DNA from: Pseudomonadota bacterium
Lineage (GTDB): Bacteria; Pseudomonadota; Gammaproteobacteria; Burkholderiales; Burkholderiaceae_C
Length of the DNA: 64,000 bases
Assembly: GCA_021799355.1 (NCBI GenBank)
Contig: JAJZAQ010000001.1
Coordinates: 62,001-126,000 of the forward strand
Reading direction: 5' to 3'
Under the pieces are notes generated by a model. The model was not told where the DNA came from and did no database searches. It worked only from the letters and a program-made list of their open reading frames with translations. This document shows, one piece after another, positions 21,169 to 30,106 of this stretch. Position 1 is the stretch's first letter. Each line of letters begins with the position of its first letter. The translations under genes were made by a program, and so were the position numbers.

Positions 21169-22410
21169 TCAGACGGCGATGAGCTGCGTGGACTCGACGA
21201 CATTGCGCATGAAGCCGCCCGGATTCCAGTTCGGCGTCATCGGCTGCTGCAGACCATCGCTGTTGGTACAGCGCACCAGCAGGGTTTGCTCACCCTTGGG
21301 CAGTTTGACGTGGGTGCTCCACTGGCGGAAGCTGTACTTGCCGTAATCACGGCCAAGCTGGGTCGGTGTCCAGGTTTTGCCGCCATCGAGCGAAATGTCC
21401 ACCGACTTGACCCCGGTATCCCCGCCGAAGGCGATCCCGCGCACGAGTTCAGGGCGTCCGGCGCCGACTTTGGCACCGTTGGCCAGATTGGTCACGAAAG
21501 AGCGCGGCACCATGCGGTTGATCGGGACGAATTTCACGTCTTTTTCTCCCGGCGTCATATTGGCCTGCGGCCAGTTGTCGGGAATGGTGTAGGCCGGGTG
21601 CATCCAGAAATTGGTGTCTTCGTGGTCGAGCACGCGGATGTGCTGCAGCATCTTGGTCCAGTACGTGGCGTACCACCCCGGCACCACGAGGCGGAAAGGA
21701 AACCCGTTGAGCAGCGGCAGCGCCTGCCCGTTCATTTCCCAGGCAATCATCACCTCGCCATCGCGCGCATGATCGACGGACAGGGACTTTTTCAGATTGG
21801 GGGCGGTGGGGACGACCGGCCGCTCCGAGCCCTCGAATTGCACTTGCACCGCTCCCGGCTTGACGCCGGCAGCATCGAGCACATCCTTGAGCCTCACACC
21901 CACCCAGCGCGCGTTGCCCATCGCGCCGTTGCTCCATTCGCCCCCAGGCACGCGTGGCTGGAAGTAACCGCGCGAATTTCCCGAGCACTGGTTGACCGCG
22001 GCGAGTTCCACGTGTTTGAAATTTTTCATCAGGTCGAACACGGTGAACTCGAGGGTCTTGTCGACGTGCCCGCTGATGCGCACCTTGTGGGTATGCGGAT
22101 CCATCGTGGTCGGAATGTCCGCCCAGTGCCAGCGGACATAAAACTCATCCACCGGTGTGAACACTCCCTTGTCGTACACCGACCACGGCGTCTCCAGTAG
22201 CGGTGGCCGGGTACGCTGCAAAATCATTTGTCCCTTACCCGGAAACGCGGTGGTCAGCCGCCTGGTATCCGGGCCTCCCGGCAAGGGGAGCTCGATGGTC
22301 TGTGCAGCCAGCGCCTGGCGCGACAGCGCCAGCAGGCCCAGACCGGTGGCCGCGGTCTGCAAAAACTGCCGGCGGGTCCGCCGGTCGTCATCCGTTGGGT
22401 AAAGCGTCAT
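21169..22410 (-). CDS. sorA: Sulfite dehydrogenase molybdenum subunit SorA
   Basis: The 413-residue protein starts with a Tat signal (RTRRQFLQTAATGLGLLAL; twin Arg 13-14), so it is exported folded with its cofactor. The molybdenum-ligand Cys142 is in VNQCSGNSRGYF, and Arg93/His95 in VRWHW are the other active-site residues known from Starkeya SorA. The C-terminal domain (about 290-413) is the Mo-co dimerisation domain. It oxidises sulfite to sulfate and donates electrons to SorB. The ATG at 22410 follows a strong GAGGAGG site. It is a marker of sulfur oxidation. Confidence 0.94.
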   Translation of the reverse strand: MTLYPTDDDRRTRRQFLQTAATGLGLLALSRQALAAQTIELPLPGGPDTRRLTTAFPGKGQMILQRTRPPLLETPWSVYDKGVFTPVDEFYVRWHWADIPTTMDPHTHKVRISGHVDKTLEFTVFDLMKNFKHVELAAVNQCSGNSRGYFQPRVPGGEWSNGAMGNARWVGVRLKDVLDAAGVKPGAVQVQFEGSERPVVPTAPNLKKSLSVDHARDGEVMIAWEMNGQALPLLNGFPFRLVVPGWYATYWTKMLQHIRVLDHEDTNFWMHPAYTIPDNWPQANMTPGEKDVKFVPINRMVPRSFVTNLANGAKVGAGRPELVRGIAFGGDTGVKSVDISLDGGKTWTPTQLGRDYGKYSFRQWSTHVKLPKGEQTLLVRCTNSDGLQQPMTPNWNPGGFMRNVVESTQLIAV

Positions 22411-22442
22411 CACATGTCCTCCTCGGTGTGGCCGGGTCGCAT

Positions 22443-22460
22443 GTCGCAAATTGTTGCGAC
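22443..22460. promoter_or_regulatory. Inverted repeat upstream of sorA (candidate operator)
   Basis: GTCGCAA-ATTG-TTGCGAC is a perfect 7-4-7 inverted repeat, 33-50 bases before the sorA start. An AT-rich TTATAA on the minus strand lies just upstream of it and could be the -10 element, which would put the repeat near the transcription start. It could be an operator or an mRNA hairpin. No known regulator motif is recognised. Confidence 0.45.
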
Positions 22461-23337
22461 CGGTACGTCTTTATAACCAGAACGAAATGCCTTGGATAAC
22501 GGATTGAATCAATCGTGATGATCGATTTTTCTGATTTTTCTGCTGCCCGCTTTCAATATATGCAGCGAGTTATATCGTATTTTTTAAGGCATTGATTCTG
22601 AAAGAGATTTTGAGCATGAGACATGCGTGCATGCTGATATACGAAAACAACTGAATAGAAAAAACGCAAATGAACGGCTCGTGTCGGAAAGCAAGATACT
22701 GTTTGTCACATCTGTTGCATCGAGCAGGATTTCGGCACGGGGATTCGGCACAGCGTGAAAGCCAACACTTTGTGTGCCGCTTCCGGGAGCGATCCGGTGA
22801 CCAAACCCGGCTGACGCTGACAGGGCGGTGCAAACGGGAGGGGGCTGACCGATCCATCGGCTGCACGGCAGCCCCCGAGCCGCGCGGGGAAGGCCACAGG
22901 CGGCGGCTCGCTTTTGCCCAGGCGCGCAAGGCTGGCATGGGGTGGGGCGAACCAAGAGAGCAGCAGGCGTGGCGCGCAGCCGCTTGACGTCGATCGTGCT
23001 ACTGGACGCTGGGGGGGATGGGTGACCTCTCTGCCGCCCTGCGCGGAGGGTAGGGGGCGTGGCCAGGGTGAAATTGACTGCCTTCACCCAGACAACCGGG
23101 GATAAACGACCCTGTAAATCGGGGGGAAGACCCCTGCTAGGGGATAGACCGGCATGCGCAACAGCCCAAAAATTCCCCTGAAAAGGGGGTGAACGTGGTG
23201 CAGATGAAAAAGTGCCAAAAAATTCACACGGAGAGTGCAGAACGTGAATGCAAAATCACGCACCACAGTACTCGGCAAGGCCGCCATGTTCATGCTCTGG
23301 TCATGAATACCTGAAAAATCCTCGACGGGAATGCAAA
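22461..23337. other. Long non-coding region between sorA and the exopolysaccharide operon
   Basis: About 880 bases hold no convincing gene. Short frames here lack a family, codon bias and a ribosome-binding site. The sorA side (22470-22700) is clearly AT-rich and the other side (22830-23200) G-tract-rich. From about 23095 to the sugar-transferase start it looks like a structured leader. CCCCT-GCT-AGGGG lies at 23131-23143, CCCCT-GAAA-AGGGG (a GNRA-type tetraloop) at 23175-23188, and GGGGATA occurs twice (23098-23104 and 23140-23146). No clear sigma-70 or sigma-54 promoter was found. Confidence 0.5.
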
Positions 23338-24744
23338 ATGTTCAGGATCTTCAATCTGTATATTCCTGCAAAAGCGACTCTCGAGCTACTGATCGACATT
23401 TTGATTAGCGTGCTCTCATTCGGCCTGGCAACATGGACCGTTTATCTTATTTCAAGCGGGACGCAATCGTTCGCTTACTGGGCGGGGCAGGGCATCTACC
23501 CGATGCTGCTGTACACGGCCCTGACCGTGACCCTGTATACAGCGCTTGGCGTGTACAGAATCGATGCAGAAAACAGCCTGCGCGATCTTTTGGGGCGCAC
23601 ATCGGTGGCATACGCGTTTACCTTTTTCCCCGTGTATTTGTTCACACTGGCGTTCACAGAGGCGGGAAGCTCGTTTCGTGCTCTGGCGTTTGCCTATCTT
23701 TTTCAGATGGGTTTTTTGGTTTTCATCCGCTATATTTTGTTGCGGCAAAGTGTGCTTTCAGGGATGCGGCGCAGGATCCTGATCGTTGGCAACGGCCGCG
23801 AAGCGCAGACCTTGTCCAGGCAGATTGCAGAAAATCATCACACGGCATATTCTGTCATCGGATTTTATCCAACAGAAACGGCGGAACAGAATGCCATTCA
23901 GCTCACTTCGCCGGTGTTCAGTGCAGATATTCCACTGGAGCAAGTTGCACTGGAGCAAAAAATCGATGAAATCGTCGTCGCCGTGAAAGAGCATCGGGGA
24001 GGCGTTTTGCCGATCCGCCAGCTGCTCGAATGTCGCATCCTCGGTACACCAGTGCACAGCCTGCCGACCTTTTACGAGCGTCTCAAGGGAGAAGTGCCGC
24101 TGGAAAGCATGAAGGCGAGCTGGCTGATTTATGGTGGCGGGTTTACCCAAGGGCAGATGCGGGCGGCGGCAAAGAGGTTATTTGACATGGTCAGCGCAAT
24201 GCTGTTGCTTTGTTGTTTGTGGCCTATTATGCTTTTGACGGCGCTGCTGATCAAATTAGAAGATGGAGGCCCGGTATTTTTTCAGCAGGAACGCGTGGGG
24301 CGATTTGGCAAAACGTTTTACTGCATCAAGTTTCGCAGCATGCGCACAGACGCAGAAAAAGACGGCATTGCCCGTTGGGCGAGCGCGAATGACCAGCGGA
24401 TTACCCGGGTCGGGGCATTCATCCGCAAGGCACGGATCGACGAATTACCGCAATTGATCAACGTCCTGCGTGGTGAAATGAGCATGGTCGGGCCACGACC
24501 GGAGCGGCCGGCCTTCGTCGAGATGCTGGAAAGAGACATTCCGTTTTATGCCATCCGGCATAGCGTCAAACCGGGGGTGACTGGTTGGGCGCAGGTACGT
24601 TACGCTTACGGCGCTTCGGTCGAGGATGCGAAAAGAAAGCTGCAGTTCGATTTGTATTACGTCAAGAACCACAGCATTTTCCTGGACTTCTTCATTTTGT
24701 TTGAAACGGTGCGTGTCGTTGTTTTTGGCGAAGGCGCAAGATAA
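23338..24744 (+). CDS. Exopolysaccharide sugar transferase, PEP-CTERM/EpsB-associated type
   Basis: The 468-residue polyprenyl-phosphate hexose-1-phosphate transferase has four or five N-terminal membrane helices, then a CoA-binding-like Rossmann region (RRILIVGNGREAQTLSRQI). The C-terminal Bac_transf domain starts at KRLFDMVSAMLLL and contains GGPVFFQQERVGRFG, FRSMRTDAE and GEMSMVGPRPERP. The ending LFETVRVVVFGEGAR is typical of the EpsB-like family linked to PEP-CTERM loci. It would load the first sugar onto undecaprenyl phosphate. The start at 23338 fits the MFRIFNLYIP N-terminus. No exosortase gene is in the window. Confidence 0.9.
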   Translation: MFRIFNLYIPAKATLELLIDILISVLSFGLATWTVYLISSGTQSFAYWAGQGIYPMLLYTALTVTLYTALGVYRIDAENSLRDLLGRTSVAYAFTFFPVYLFTLAFTEAGSSFRALAFAYLFQMGFLVFIRYILLRQSVLSGMRRRILIVGNGREAQTLSRQIAENHHTAYSVIGFYPTETAEQNAIQLTSPVFSADIPLEQVALEQKIDEIVVAVKEHRGGVLPIRQLLECRILGTPVHSLPTFYERLKGEVPLESMKASWLIYGGGFTQGQMRAAAKRLFDMVSAMLLLCCLWPIMLLTALLIKLEDGGPVFFQQERVGRFGKTFYCIKFRSMRTDAEKDGIARWASANDQRITRVGAFIRKARIDELPQLINVLRGEMSMVGPRPERPAFVEMLERDIPFYAIRHSVKPGVTGWAQVRYAYGASVEDAKRKLQFDLYYVKNHSIFLDFFILFETVRVVVFGEGAR

Positions 24745-24763
24745 ACTCAACAGGGCTTGAAAA

Positions 24764-26044
24764 ATGACAATCGTCGCTGTAGTTGGTTTGGGTTATGTTG
24801 GTCTGCCATTGGCGGTTGAATTTGGGAAAAAATATCGCACCATAGGTTTTGATCTGTCTCACGAAAAAATTCAGGCCTATCTAAAATGTACCGACCCGAC
24901 AGGTGAAGTGGGTGAACAAGATCTGCGGGAGGCAACATTGTTCGAGCCGACGACGGATGCGTCGAGGTTGAAGGAGGCAGATTTTGTCATCGTCGCCGTG
25001 CCCACGCCTGTCGATGAGGCGCACAACCCGGACTTCCGCCCCCTGGTGGGCGCCAGCGAGTCCGTCGGACGGAATTTGAAGCCGGGCGCCGTCGTCGTTT
25101 ACGAATCGACCGTCTATCCGGGGGCAACGGAGGAAATCTGTGTGCCGATTCTTGAACGTGAGTCAGGATTGAAGTGGAAAACGGATTTTTTTGTCGGCTA
25201 CTCGCCTGAACGGATCAATCCGGGGGACAAAGAGCATACACTGACACGCATTGTCAAAGTCGTTTCCGGAGATACCCCGCAGACACTGGAAACGGTTGCC
25301 CAGATGTATGGATCGGTGGTGACGGCAGGCGTGTACAAGGCGCAGAGCATCAAGGTAGCCGAGGCGGCAAAGGTGATCGAAAACACGCAGCGTGATTTGA
25401 ACATTGCGCTGATGAACGAACTGTCACTGATTTTCCACCGGATCGGAATCGACACGCTGGATGTGTTGAAGGCGGCGGGTACGAAATGGAATTTTCTGCC
25501 TTTCCGTCCCGGACTCGTCGGCGGGCATTGCATCGGTGTCGATCCATATTATCTGACGCACAAGGCGGATATGCTGGGCTACCACCCCCAGGTCATTCTC
25601 GCCGGGAGGAGAATCAACGACGGCATGGGAAAATACATTGCCGAGCAAACCATCAAACAAATGTCGCAGGCAGGCCTGCCCATCAAGGGAAGCGACGTCG
25701 TCGTCCTCGGCCTGACGTTCAAGGAGAATTGCCCGGACTTGCGTAATTCAAAGGTCATCGATGTGATCCGGGAACTGGAATCATATGGTGTGCGGGTCTC
25801 CGTACATGACCCGATCGCGCAGCCCCGAGAGGCCTTGCACGAGTATGGGGTGACGCTTACGCCATGGAGCGAATTACCACGCGCAAGGGCGATCGTGGCG
25901 GCGGTTGCACACCGTGCCTACCAGCAGATCCCACTCACCGATCTACTCGCCAAGGTGGAGCAAAACGGTATTTTCATGGACATCAAATGCCAGTATGACC
26001 CTGCCGCGCTCACTGCGCACGGTTTGAAGGTATGGAGGCTTTGA
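24764..26044 (+). CDS. UDP-N-acetylhexosamine 6-dehydrogenase (WbpO/TviB type)
   Basis: The 426-residue nucleotide-sugar dehydrogenase has the NAD-binding [14 protein letters not shown] motif at residues 8-21. [12 protein letters not shown] and [17 protein letters not shown] are the TviB/WbpO subgroup signatures. The catalytic Cys is in [19 protein letters not shown] (near residue 255), and the C-terminal UDP-binding domain follows. It most likely oxidises UDP-GalNAc to UDP-GalNAcA. The next gene would provide UDP-GalNAc from UDP-GlcNAc. Codon and base use is visibly more AT-rich than the chromosome around it. Confidence 0.88.
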   Translation: MTIVAVVGLGYVGLPLAVEFGKKYRTIGFDLSHEKIQAYLKCTDPTGEVGEQDLREATLFEPTTDASRLKEADFVIVAVPTPVDEAHNPDFRPLVGASESVGRNLKPGAVVVYESTVYPGATEEICVPILERESGLKWKTDFFVGYSPERINPGDKEHTLTRIVKVVSGDTPQTLETVAQMYGSVVTAGVYKAQSIKVAEAAKVIENTQRDLNIALMNELSLIFHRIGIDTLDVLKAAGTKWNFLPFRPGLVGGHCIGVDPYYLTHKADMLGYHPQVILAGRRINDGMGKYIAEQTIKQMSQAGLPIKGSDVVVLGLTFKENCPDLRNSKVIDVIRELESYGVRVSVHDPIAQPREALHEYGVTLTPWSELPRARAIVAAVAHRAYQQIPLTDLLAKVEQNGIFMDIKCQYDPAALTAHGLKVWRL

Positions 26045-26045
26045 G

Positions 26046-27068
26046 ATGCAGGTCGACCAATTGCTTGCCACACCGCGGCGCTGGCTTGTGACCGGGAGCG
26101 CGGGATTCATCGGGTCGCATCTGCTCGAAACTTTGCTCCTGCATCAGCAGTTCGTTGTCAGTCTCGACAATTTTTCCACCGGACATCAATCCAACCTCGA
26201 TGAAGTACGGCAGCGGGTGGGGGAGGAGGCGTGGAAGCGGCACACCTTTATCTACGGCGATATTGCCCGTCTCGAAGACTGCCAGCGTGCCTGTGTGGGC
26301 GTCGACATTGTGCTGCATGAGGCAGCGCTGGGATCCGTGCCGAGATCGATCGAAAATCCATTGGCGACGCATGCAGTCAATGCCACAGGATTTTTGAACA
26401 TGCTGGTCGCGGCGCGGGATGCAGGGGTGAAGCGCTTCGTCTATGCCGCCTCGAGTTCGACTTATGGCGACCACCCGGGGCTGCCCAAGGTGGAAGACCA
26501 AATCGGCAAACCATTGTCACCCTATGCCGTGACCAAATACGTCAACGAGCTGTATGCCGACGTGTTTGCCCGTGTTTACGGGTTGGAGTCGATCGGGTTA
26601 CGCTATTTCAATGTGTTCGGCACGCGGCAGGATCCGAACGGGCCGTATGCCGCGGTCATCCCGAACTGGGCCAGGCGGATTCGGGAAAATCAGCCGTGCA
26701 TCATCAACGGCGACGGCGAAACGACACGCGATTTTTGTTATGTGGAAAACGTCGTGCAGGCCAATCTGCGTGCTGCACTCACGACTGACGCAGCAGCCAT
26801 CAATCAAGTGTATAACGTCGCGTTCGGTGAGCAGACGAGTCTGAATACATTACACCGTTTGCTGACAGAGGAAATTGCCGCGCTGGGCCCGCGTGTGCAG
26901 TATGTTGCGCCCATTTACCGGGATTTTCGCAAGGGTGATGTGCGCCACTCTCTGGCGAATATCGACAAAGCGCGCCGTCTGCTCGGTTACGATCCGCAAT
27001 ACAGTGTGCGTGCAGGGCTGCACGCAGCGATGAAGTGGTATGTCGACGCGGCACTGATGACGGCGTGA
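26046..27068 (+). CDS. UDP-N-acetylglucosamine 4-epimerase (WbpP/TviC type)
   Basis: The 340-residue extended short-chain dehydrogenase has [12 protein letters not shown] (NAD binding, residues 17-28), the ASSSTYGD Ser-Thr site and the catalytic Tyr-Lys in [14 protein letters not shown]. The [21 protein letters not shown] segment is typical of WbpP/TviC, which interconvert UDP-GlcNAc and UDP-GalNAc. It starts one base after the dehydrogenase stop, so the two enzymes form a UDP-HexNAcA supply line for the polysaccharide started by the upstream transferase. Confidence 0.88.
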   Translation: MQVDQLLATPRRWLVTGSAGFIGSHLLETLLLHQQFVVSLDNFSTGHQSNLDEVRQRVGEEAWKRHTFIYGDIARLEDCQRACVGVDIVLHEAALGSVPRSIENPLATHAVNATGFLNMLVAARDAGVKRFVYAASSSTYGDHPGLPKVEDQIGKPLSPYAVTKYVNELYADVFARVYGLESIGLRYFNVFGTRQDPNGPYAAVIPNWARRIRENQPCIINGDGETTRDFCYVENVVQANLRAALTTDAAAINQVYNVAFGEQTSLNTLHRLLTEEIAALGPRVQYVAPIYRDFRKGDVRHSLANIDKARRLLGYDPQYSVRAGLHAAMKWYVDAALMTA

Positions 27069-27121
27069 GGCCATGACGTCCCGCGTTGGACCTCGACCAC
27101 ATCTTTGAGGAGGAGACGACG

Positions 27122-28012
27122 ATGGGAAGCAATGACTTGAAAGCCGATTTCGACAGCCTCTCGCCCGGACGCGAGGCGACGCAGTGGTCACGTCGGTCGT
27201 TCGTGCGCACGACCCTGGGCGTGGGCATCGCGGCGGCTGCCGGTCCGGTGATGGCGCAGACGGCCGTGCACACGCCGGCCGACGGTTTGCTCGTCGGCGA
27301 CGTCATGATCGAGTCGGCCGGGCAAAAAATCCCGGTTTACCGTGCACAGCCGCAGGGCAGGACGGACTTGCCGGTCGTGCTGGTGGTGTCGGAAATCTTC
27401 GGAGTGCATGACTACATTGCGGATGTCGCCCGCCGGCTTGCGCATCAGGGGTATCTGGCGCTGGCTCCCGATTTGTTCGTGCGGCAGGGCGACCCGATGG
27501 CCTACGGCAGCATTGCAGAAGTCATGACCCAGGTGATCGCCAAGGTGCCAGACGCACAGGTGCTCGGCGATCTGGACGCCTGCAAGGACTGGGCGCTGGC
27601 GCATGGCGGACGCCCCGGGCATGTCGGCGTGATGGGATTTTGCTGGGGTGGGCGCATCGTCTGGCTGTACTGCGCCCACGCCGCGGTGCAGGCGGGGGTG
27701 GCGTGGTACGGCAGGCTGACCGGCGCGACCACGGCGCTGACCCCGAAAAATCCGCTCGACGTCGCGAAAGAGCTCAAGGCCCCCGTGTTGGGGCTGTACG
27801 GCGGGCAGGATCAGGGGATTTCGCAGGAATCCGTTGCGCAAATGCGCCAGGCGCTGGCTGCAGGCGATTCGGCGGCGAAAGCGTCGCAGATCGTCGTTTA
27901 CCCCGATGCCGGGCATGGCTTCCATGCCGATTACCGCGCGAGTTACAACGCCAAAGACGCACAGGACGGCTGGAGTCGCGCGTTGACTTGGCTGCAGCAA
28001 CACCACGTGTGA
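27122..28012 (+). CDS. Dienelactone hydrolase family protein, Tat-exported
   Basis: The 296-residue alpha/beta hydrolase has an N-terminal Tat-like signal (SRRSFVRTTLGVGIAAAAG, cleavage near PVMAQ), so it is probably periplasmic. The catalytic triad is readable: nucleophile Cys in GVMGFCWGG, Asp in LYGGQDQGI, and His in PDAGHGFHADYR. The Cys nucleophile is the dienelactone hydrolase form. The natural substrate is unknown, and many genomes carry such paralogs outside aromatic pathways. A GAGGAGGAG ribosome-binding site fixes the ATG at 27122. Confidence 0.88.
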   Translation: MGSNDLKADFDSLSPGREATQWSRRSFVRTTLGVGIAAAAGPVMAQTAVHTPADGLLVGDVMIESAGQKIPVYRAQPQGRTDLPVVLVVSEIFGVHDYIADVARRLAHQGYLALAPDLFVRQGDPMAYGSIAEVMTQVIAKVPDAQVLGDLDACKDWALAHGGRPGHVGVMGFCWGGRIVWLYCAHAAVQAGVAWYGRLTGATTALTPKNPLDVAKELKAPVLGLYGGQDQGISQESVAQMRQALAAGDSAAKASQIVVYPDAGHGFHADYRASYNAKDAQDGWSRALTWLQQHHV

Positions 28013-28094
28013 ACGTCGCCCGCCGCCACCGGCGGGCTGCCTGCCGCAGGTGGCCGTGGAGGTGATGGCAAGACGGGGACGCGCGGCCGTGGCG

Positions 28095-28529
28095 TCAGCG
28101 CACCACGAGCACCGGAAGTTTGGAGTGCGACAGCACGCGCGAGGTCTGGCTGCCGAGCATCGCCGAGCCCAGCCCGCCGCGGCCGTGTGAGGCGATGACA
28201 ATGGTGTCACAACCCTGTTTTTCGGCCACGGACAGCAGACCGCGCCAGGCCTGTGCATCCTCCTCGACCACGGTGTCGCAGCTCAGGCCCGCGGCCTGCA
28301 GCTGATCCCGCATGCGCTGCAGCGCGGCTTGCGCCTGTTTGCGCACTTCCTCCTGCCATTGATCCATCCCCACGGGCATGACTTCGATGGCGCCGATGTA
28401 GGGATACAGGTCGATCACCGAGGCGACGGTGATTTTGGCGCCAAACTTTTTCGCCAGTTCGACGGCGTACGGTACGGCTTTTTCCGCCAGCTCGGAACCA
28501 TCGGTGGACAGCAGAAGGTGATTGAACAT
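28095..28529 (-). CDS. Universal stress protein UspA family (downstream copy)
   Basis: The 144-residue single Usp domain starts MFNHLLLSTDGSELAEKAV. The ATP-binding signature G-x2-G-x9-G-S/T is present in HGRGGLGSAMLGSQ, so it is probably the nucleotide-binding type. The second copy lies 64 bases upstream on the same strand. The two share the same length and the SHGR-G motif, suggesting tandem duplication followed by divergence. Confidence 0.93.
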   Translation of the reverse strand: MFNHLLLSTDGSELAEKAVPYAVELAKKFGAKITVASVIDLYPYIGAIEVMPVGMDQWQEEVRKQAQAALQRMRDQLQAAGLSCDTVVEEDAQAWRGLLSVAEKQGCDTIVIASHGRGGLGSAMLGSQTSRVLSHSKLPVLVVR

Positions 28530-28593
28530 GGGAGTGCTCCTGTGGTTGTGACATGCTCCGGGCGGCCCGTCACAGCGTCGCCCGGAACAGGAA

Positions 28594-29028
28594 TCAGCGC
28601 AGCACCAGGACCGGGATGGTCGAGTGTGTCAGCAGTTTTTGCGTCTCGCTGCCCAATAGCAGGGCCTGGACCCCGCGGCGGCCATGCGACGCGATGACGA
28701 CCAGGTCGCAGCCGCGGTCTTTGGCCACGTCGAGCATCGCCTTCCAGGGGTGGATGTCCTCGGCGATGACCGACTCGTAGGTCACGCCGGCGCCGTTGCA
28801 GGCGTCCTGCAGCGGCTTGAGGGCGTCTTCGGCCAGCTTGGTGACGTGCACACGGTATTGATCGGCGGTGATCGGTACCGATTCAGCCAAGCCGGAATAC
28901 GGGTAGGGGTCGGTGACGTTGAGCCCGACCAGTGTGGCGCCGCAGCTCTTGGCCAACGCCACGGCATGGGGAATCACCTTCGCAGCCGTCTCCGAGCCGT
29001 CGGTGGGAACGAGAATCTTTTTGTACAT
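28594..29028 (-). CDS. Universal stress protein UspA family (upstream copy)
   Basis: The 144-residue Usp domain starts MYKKILVPTDGSETAAKVI and contains the ATP-binding signature SHGRRGVQALLLGSE. The ATG at 29028 follows a GGAG site; the upstream 16 codons of the frame are not conserved. The 188 bases upstream (29029-29216) hold no gene. Role: stress survival of unknown mechanism. Confidence 0.93.
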   Translation of the reverse strand: MYKKILVPTDGSETAAKVIPHAVALAKSCGATLVGLNVTDPYPYSGLAESVPITADQYRVHVTKLAEDALKPLQDACNGAGVTYESVIAEDIHPWKAMLDVAKDRGCDLVVIASHGRRGVQALLLGSETQKLLTHSTIPVLVLR

Positions 29029-29216
29029 GGCAATCTCCGTTTTGAGTGGGGAAGCTGATGAGGGCGGTCTTCGCACTATGCCGGCCGCCGTGGATATGCT
29101 GCTCCCGCAATGTATCGTCAGACTTGTTGCAGATCAAATCAGCCGGGTTGCCGCCACTCCCACTGCCGTCTCATTCGCGCCTCAACCCCGCATTGGGGTG
29201 GCGACAAAGGCCGGTT

Positions 29217-30080
29217 TCAAGCCTTGCCAGGCACCGCTCCGGTTGCCACCGGACGGCTGGGATCGGCGCACCACTCGCTCCACGATCCCGGATAGAGCAA
29301 GCCTCCATCCAGACCGGCATGCGCCAGCGCGAGCAGGTTGTGACAGCCGGTGACGCCCGAGCCGCAGTGGTGAATCACGTCGCGTGGATCCCAGTCTTCG
29401 AGCAGGGCGGTGTACTCGGTGCGGAGCTGTTGCGCGGATTTGAACGTGCCGTCAGGCAGCAGATTGGTCTGAAAAAAGCGGTTTTTTGCCCCCGGGATAT
29501 GCCCAGCCACCGGGTCGCGGTCTTCGATTTCGCCGCTGTAACGCTCCGGGGCACGGGCGTCGACCACGAGGTGCTTGCCGGATTGCAGATTGTCGAGCAC
29601 CCCGTGTGCCGATACCGTGCCGACCAGCGCCGGGCGGCGCTGAAAATTTCCCCGCGCACGCTGCGGCGGCGCCGAGGTGTCGCGTGCGCCACCTGCCGCC
29701 ATCCAGGCCTGCCAGCCGCCGTCGAGCACGGCCACCGCATCGTGCCCGAGCCAGCGGAGCATCCACCACAAGCGCGCGGCGAACGCACCGCCGCTGCGAT
29801 CGTAGGCGACGACCTGCTGCTCCTGACGCAGACCGAGGTCGGCGAGGCGCCGGGCGAATGCATCGGCGTCGGGTAGGGGGTGGCGGCCATTGCGCCCGGT
29901 TGGCGACGCCGACAAGTCTTCGTCCAGATGGAGAAAAATCGCTCCGGGGATGTGCCCGGCAGCGTAGGCGTCACGTCCGGCCTGCGGGTTGGACAAGTCG
30001 TGCGAGCAGTCGACGATGAAGGCATCTGGCAACTGGCGCAGGGCGTCGGCCGAAATCAGCGTGGTGTAGCGGGCGGTCAT
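29217..30080 (-). CDS. sseA: 3-mercaptopyruvate/thiosulfate sulfurtransferase (two rhodanese domains)
   Basis: The 287-residue protein has two rhodanese domains. The N-terminal one is inactive (GGAFAARLWWML at the Cys-loop position, no Cys). The C-terminal one has the active loop CGSGVTGC (HHCGSGVTG), the form typical of 3-mercaptopyruvate sulfurtransferase. AYDRSGG, DARAPERYSGEIEDRDPVAGHIPGA and PDGTFKS are family segments. The ATG at 30080 is chosen because the upstream frame enters the Rieske gene. In a sulfite oxidiser it may handle sulfane sulfur, but that link is inference. Confidence 0.9.
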   Translation of the reverse strand: MTARYTTLISADALRQLPDAFIVDCSHDLSNPQAGRDAYAAGHIPGAIFLHLDEDLSASPTGRNGRHPLPDADAFARRLADLGLRQEQQVVAYDRSGGAFAARLWWMLRWLGHDAVAVLDGGWQAWMAAGGARDTSAPPQRARGNFQRRPALVGTVSAHGVLDNLQSGKHLVVDARAPERYSGEIEDRDPVAGHIPGAKNRFFQTNLLPDGTFKSAQQLRTEYTALLEDWDPRDVIHHCGSGVTGCHNLLALAHAGLDGGLLYPGSWSEWCADPSRPVATGAVPGKA

Positions 30081-30106
30081 GGTCAGCGGCGCGGGGTGGT
30101 CAAAGC

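Noticed and set aside
22584..23087. 167-codon minus-strand frame in the sorA upstream region
   Set aside because: No family similarity, no ribosome-binding site, and composition changes abruptly inside it.
23074..23106. TTGACT ... GATAAA as a sigma-70 promoter for the exopolysaccharide operon
   Set aside because: Spacing is 21 bases, outside the usable range.
23101..23220. c-di-GMP (GEMM-I) riboswitch before the sugar transferase
   Set aside because: A GAAA tetraloop hairpin is present, but the conserved GEMM core around GGACGCAAAGCC is missing.
28095..29028. Tandem uspA genes as one gene split by frameshift
   Set aside because: Each has a complete 144-residue Usp domain with its own start, ribosome-binding site and stop.
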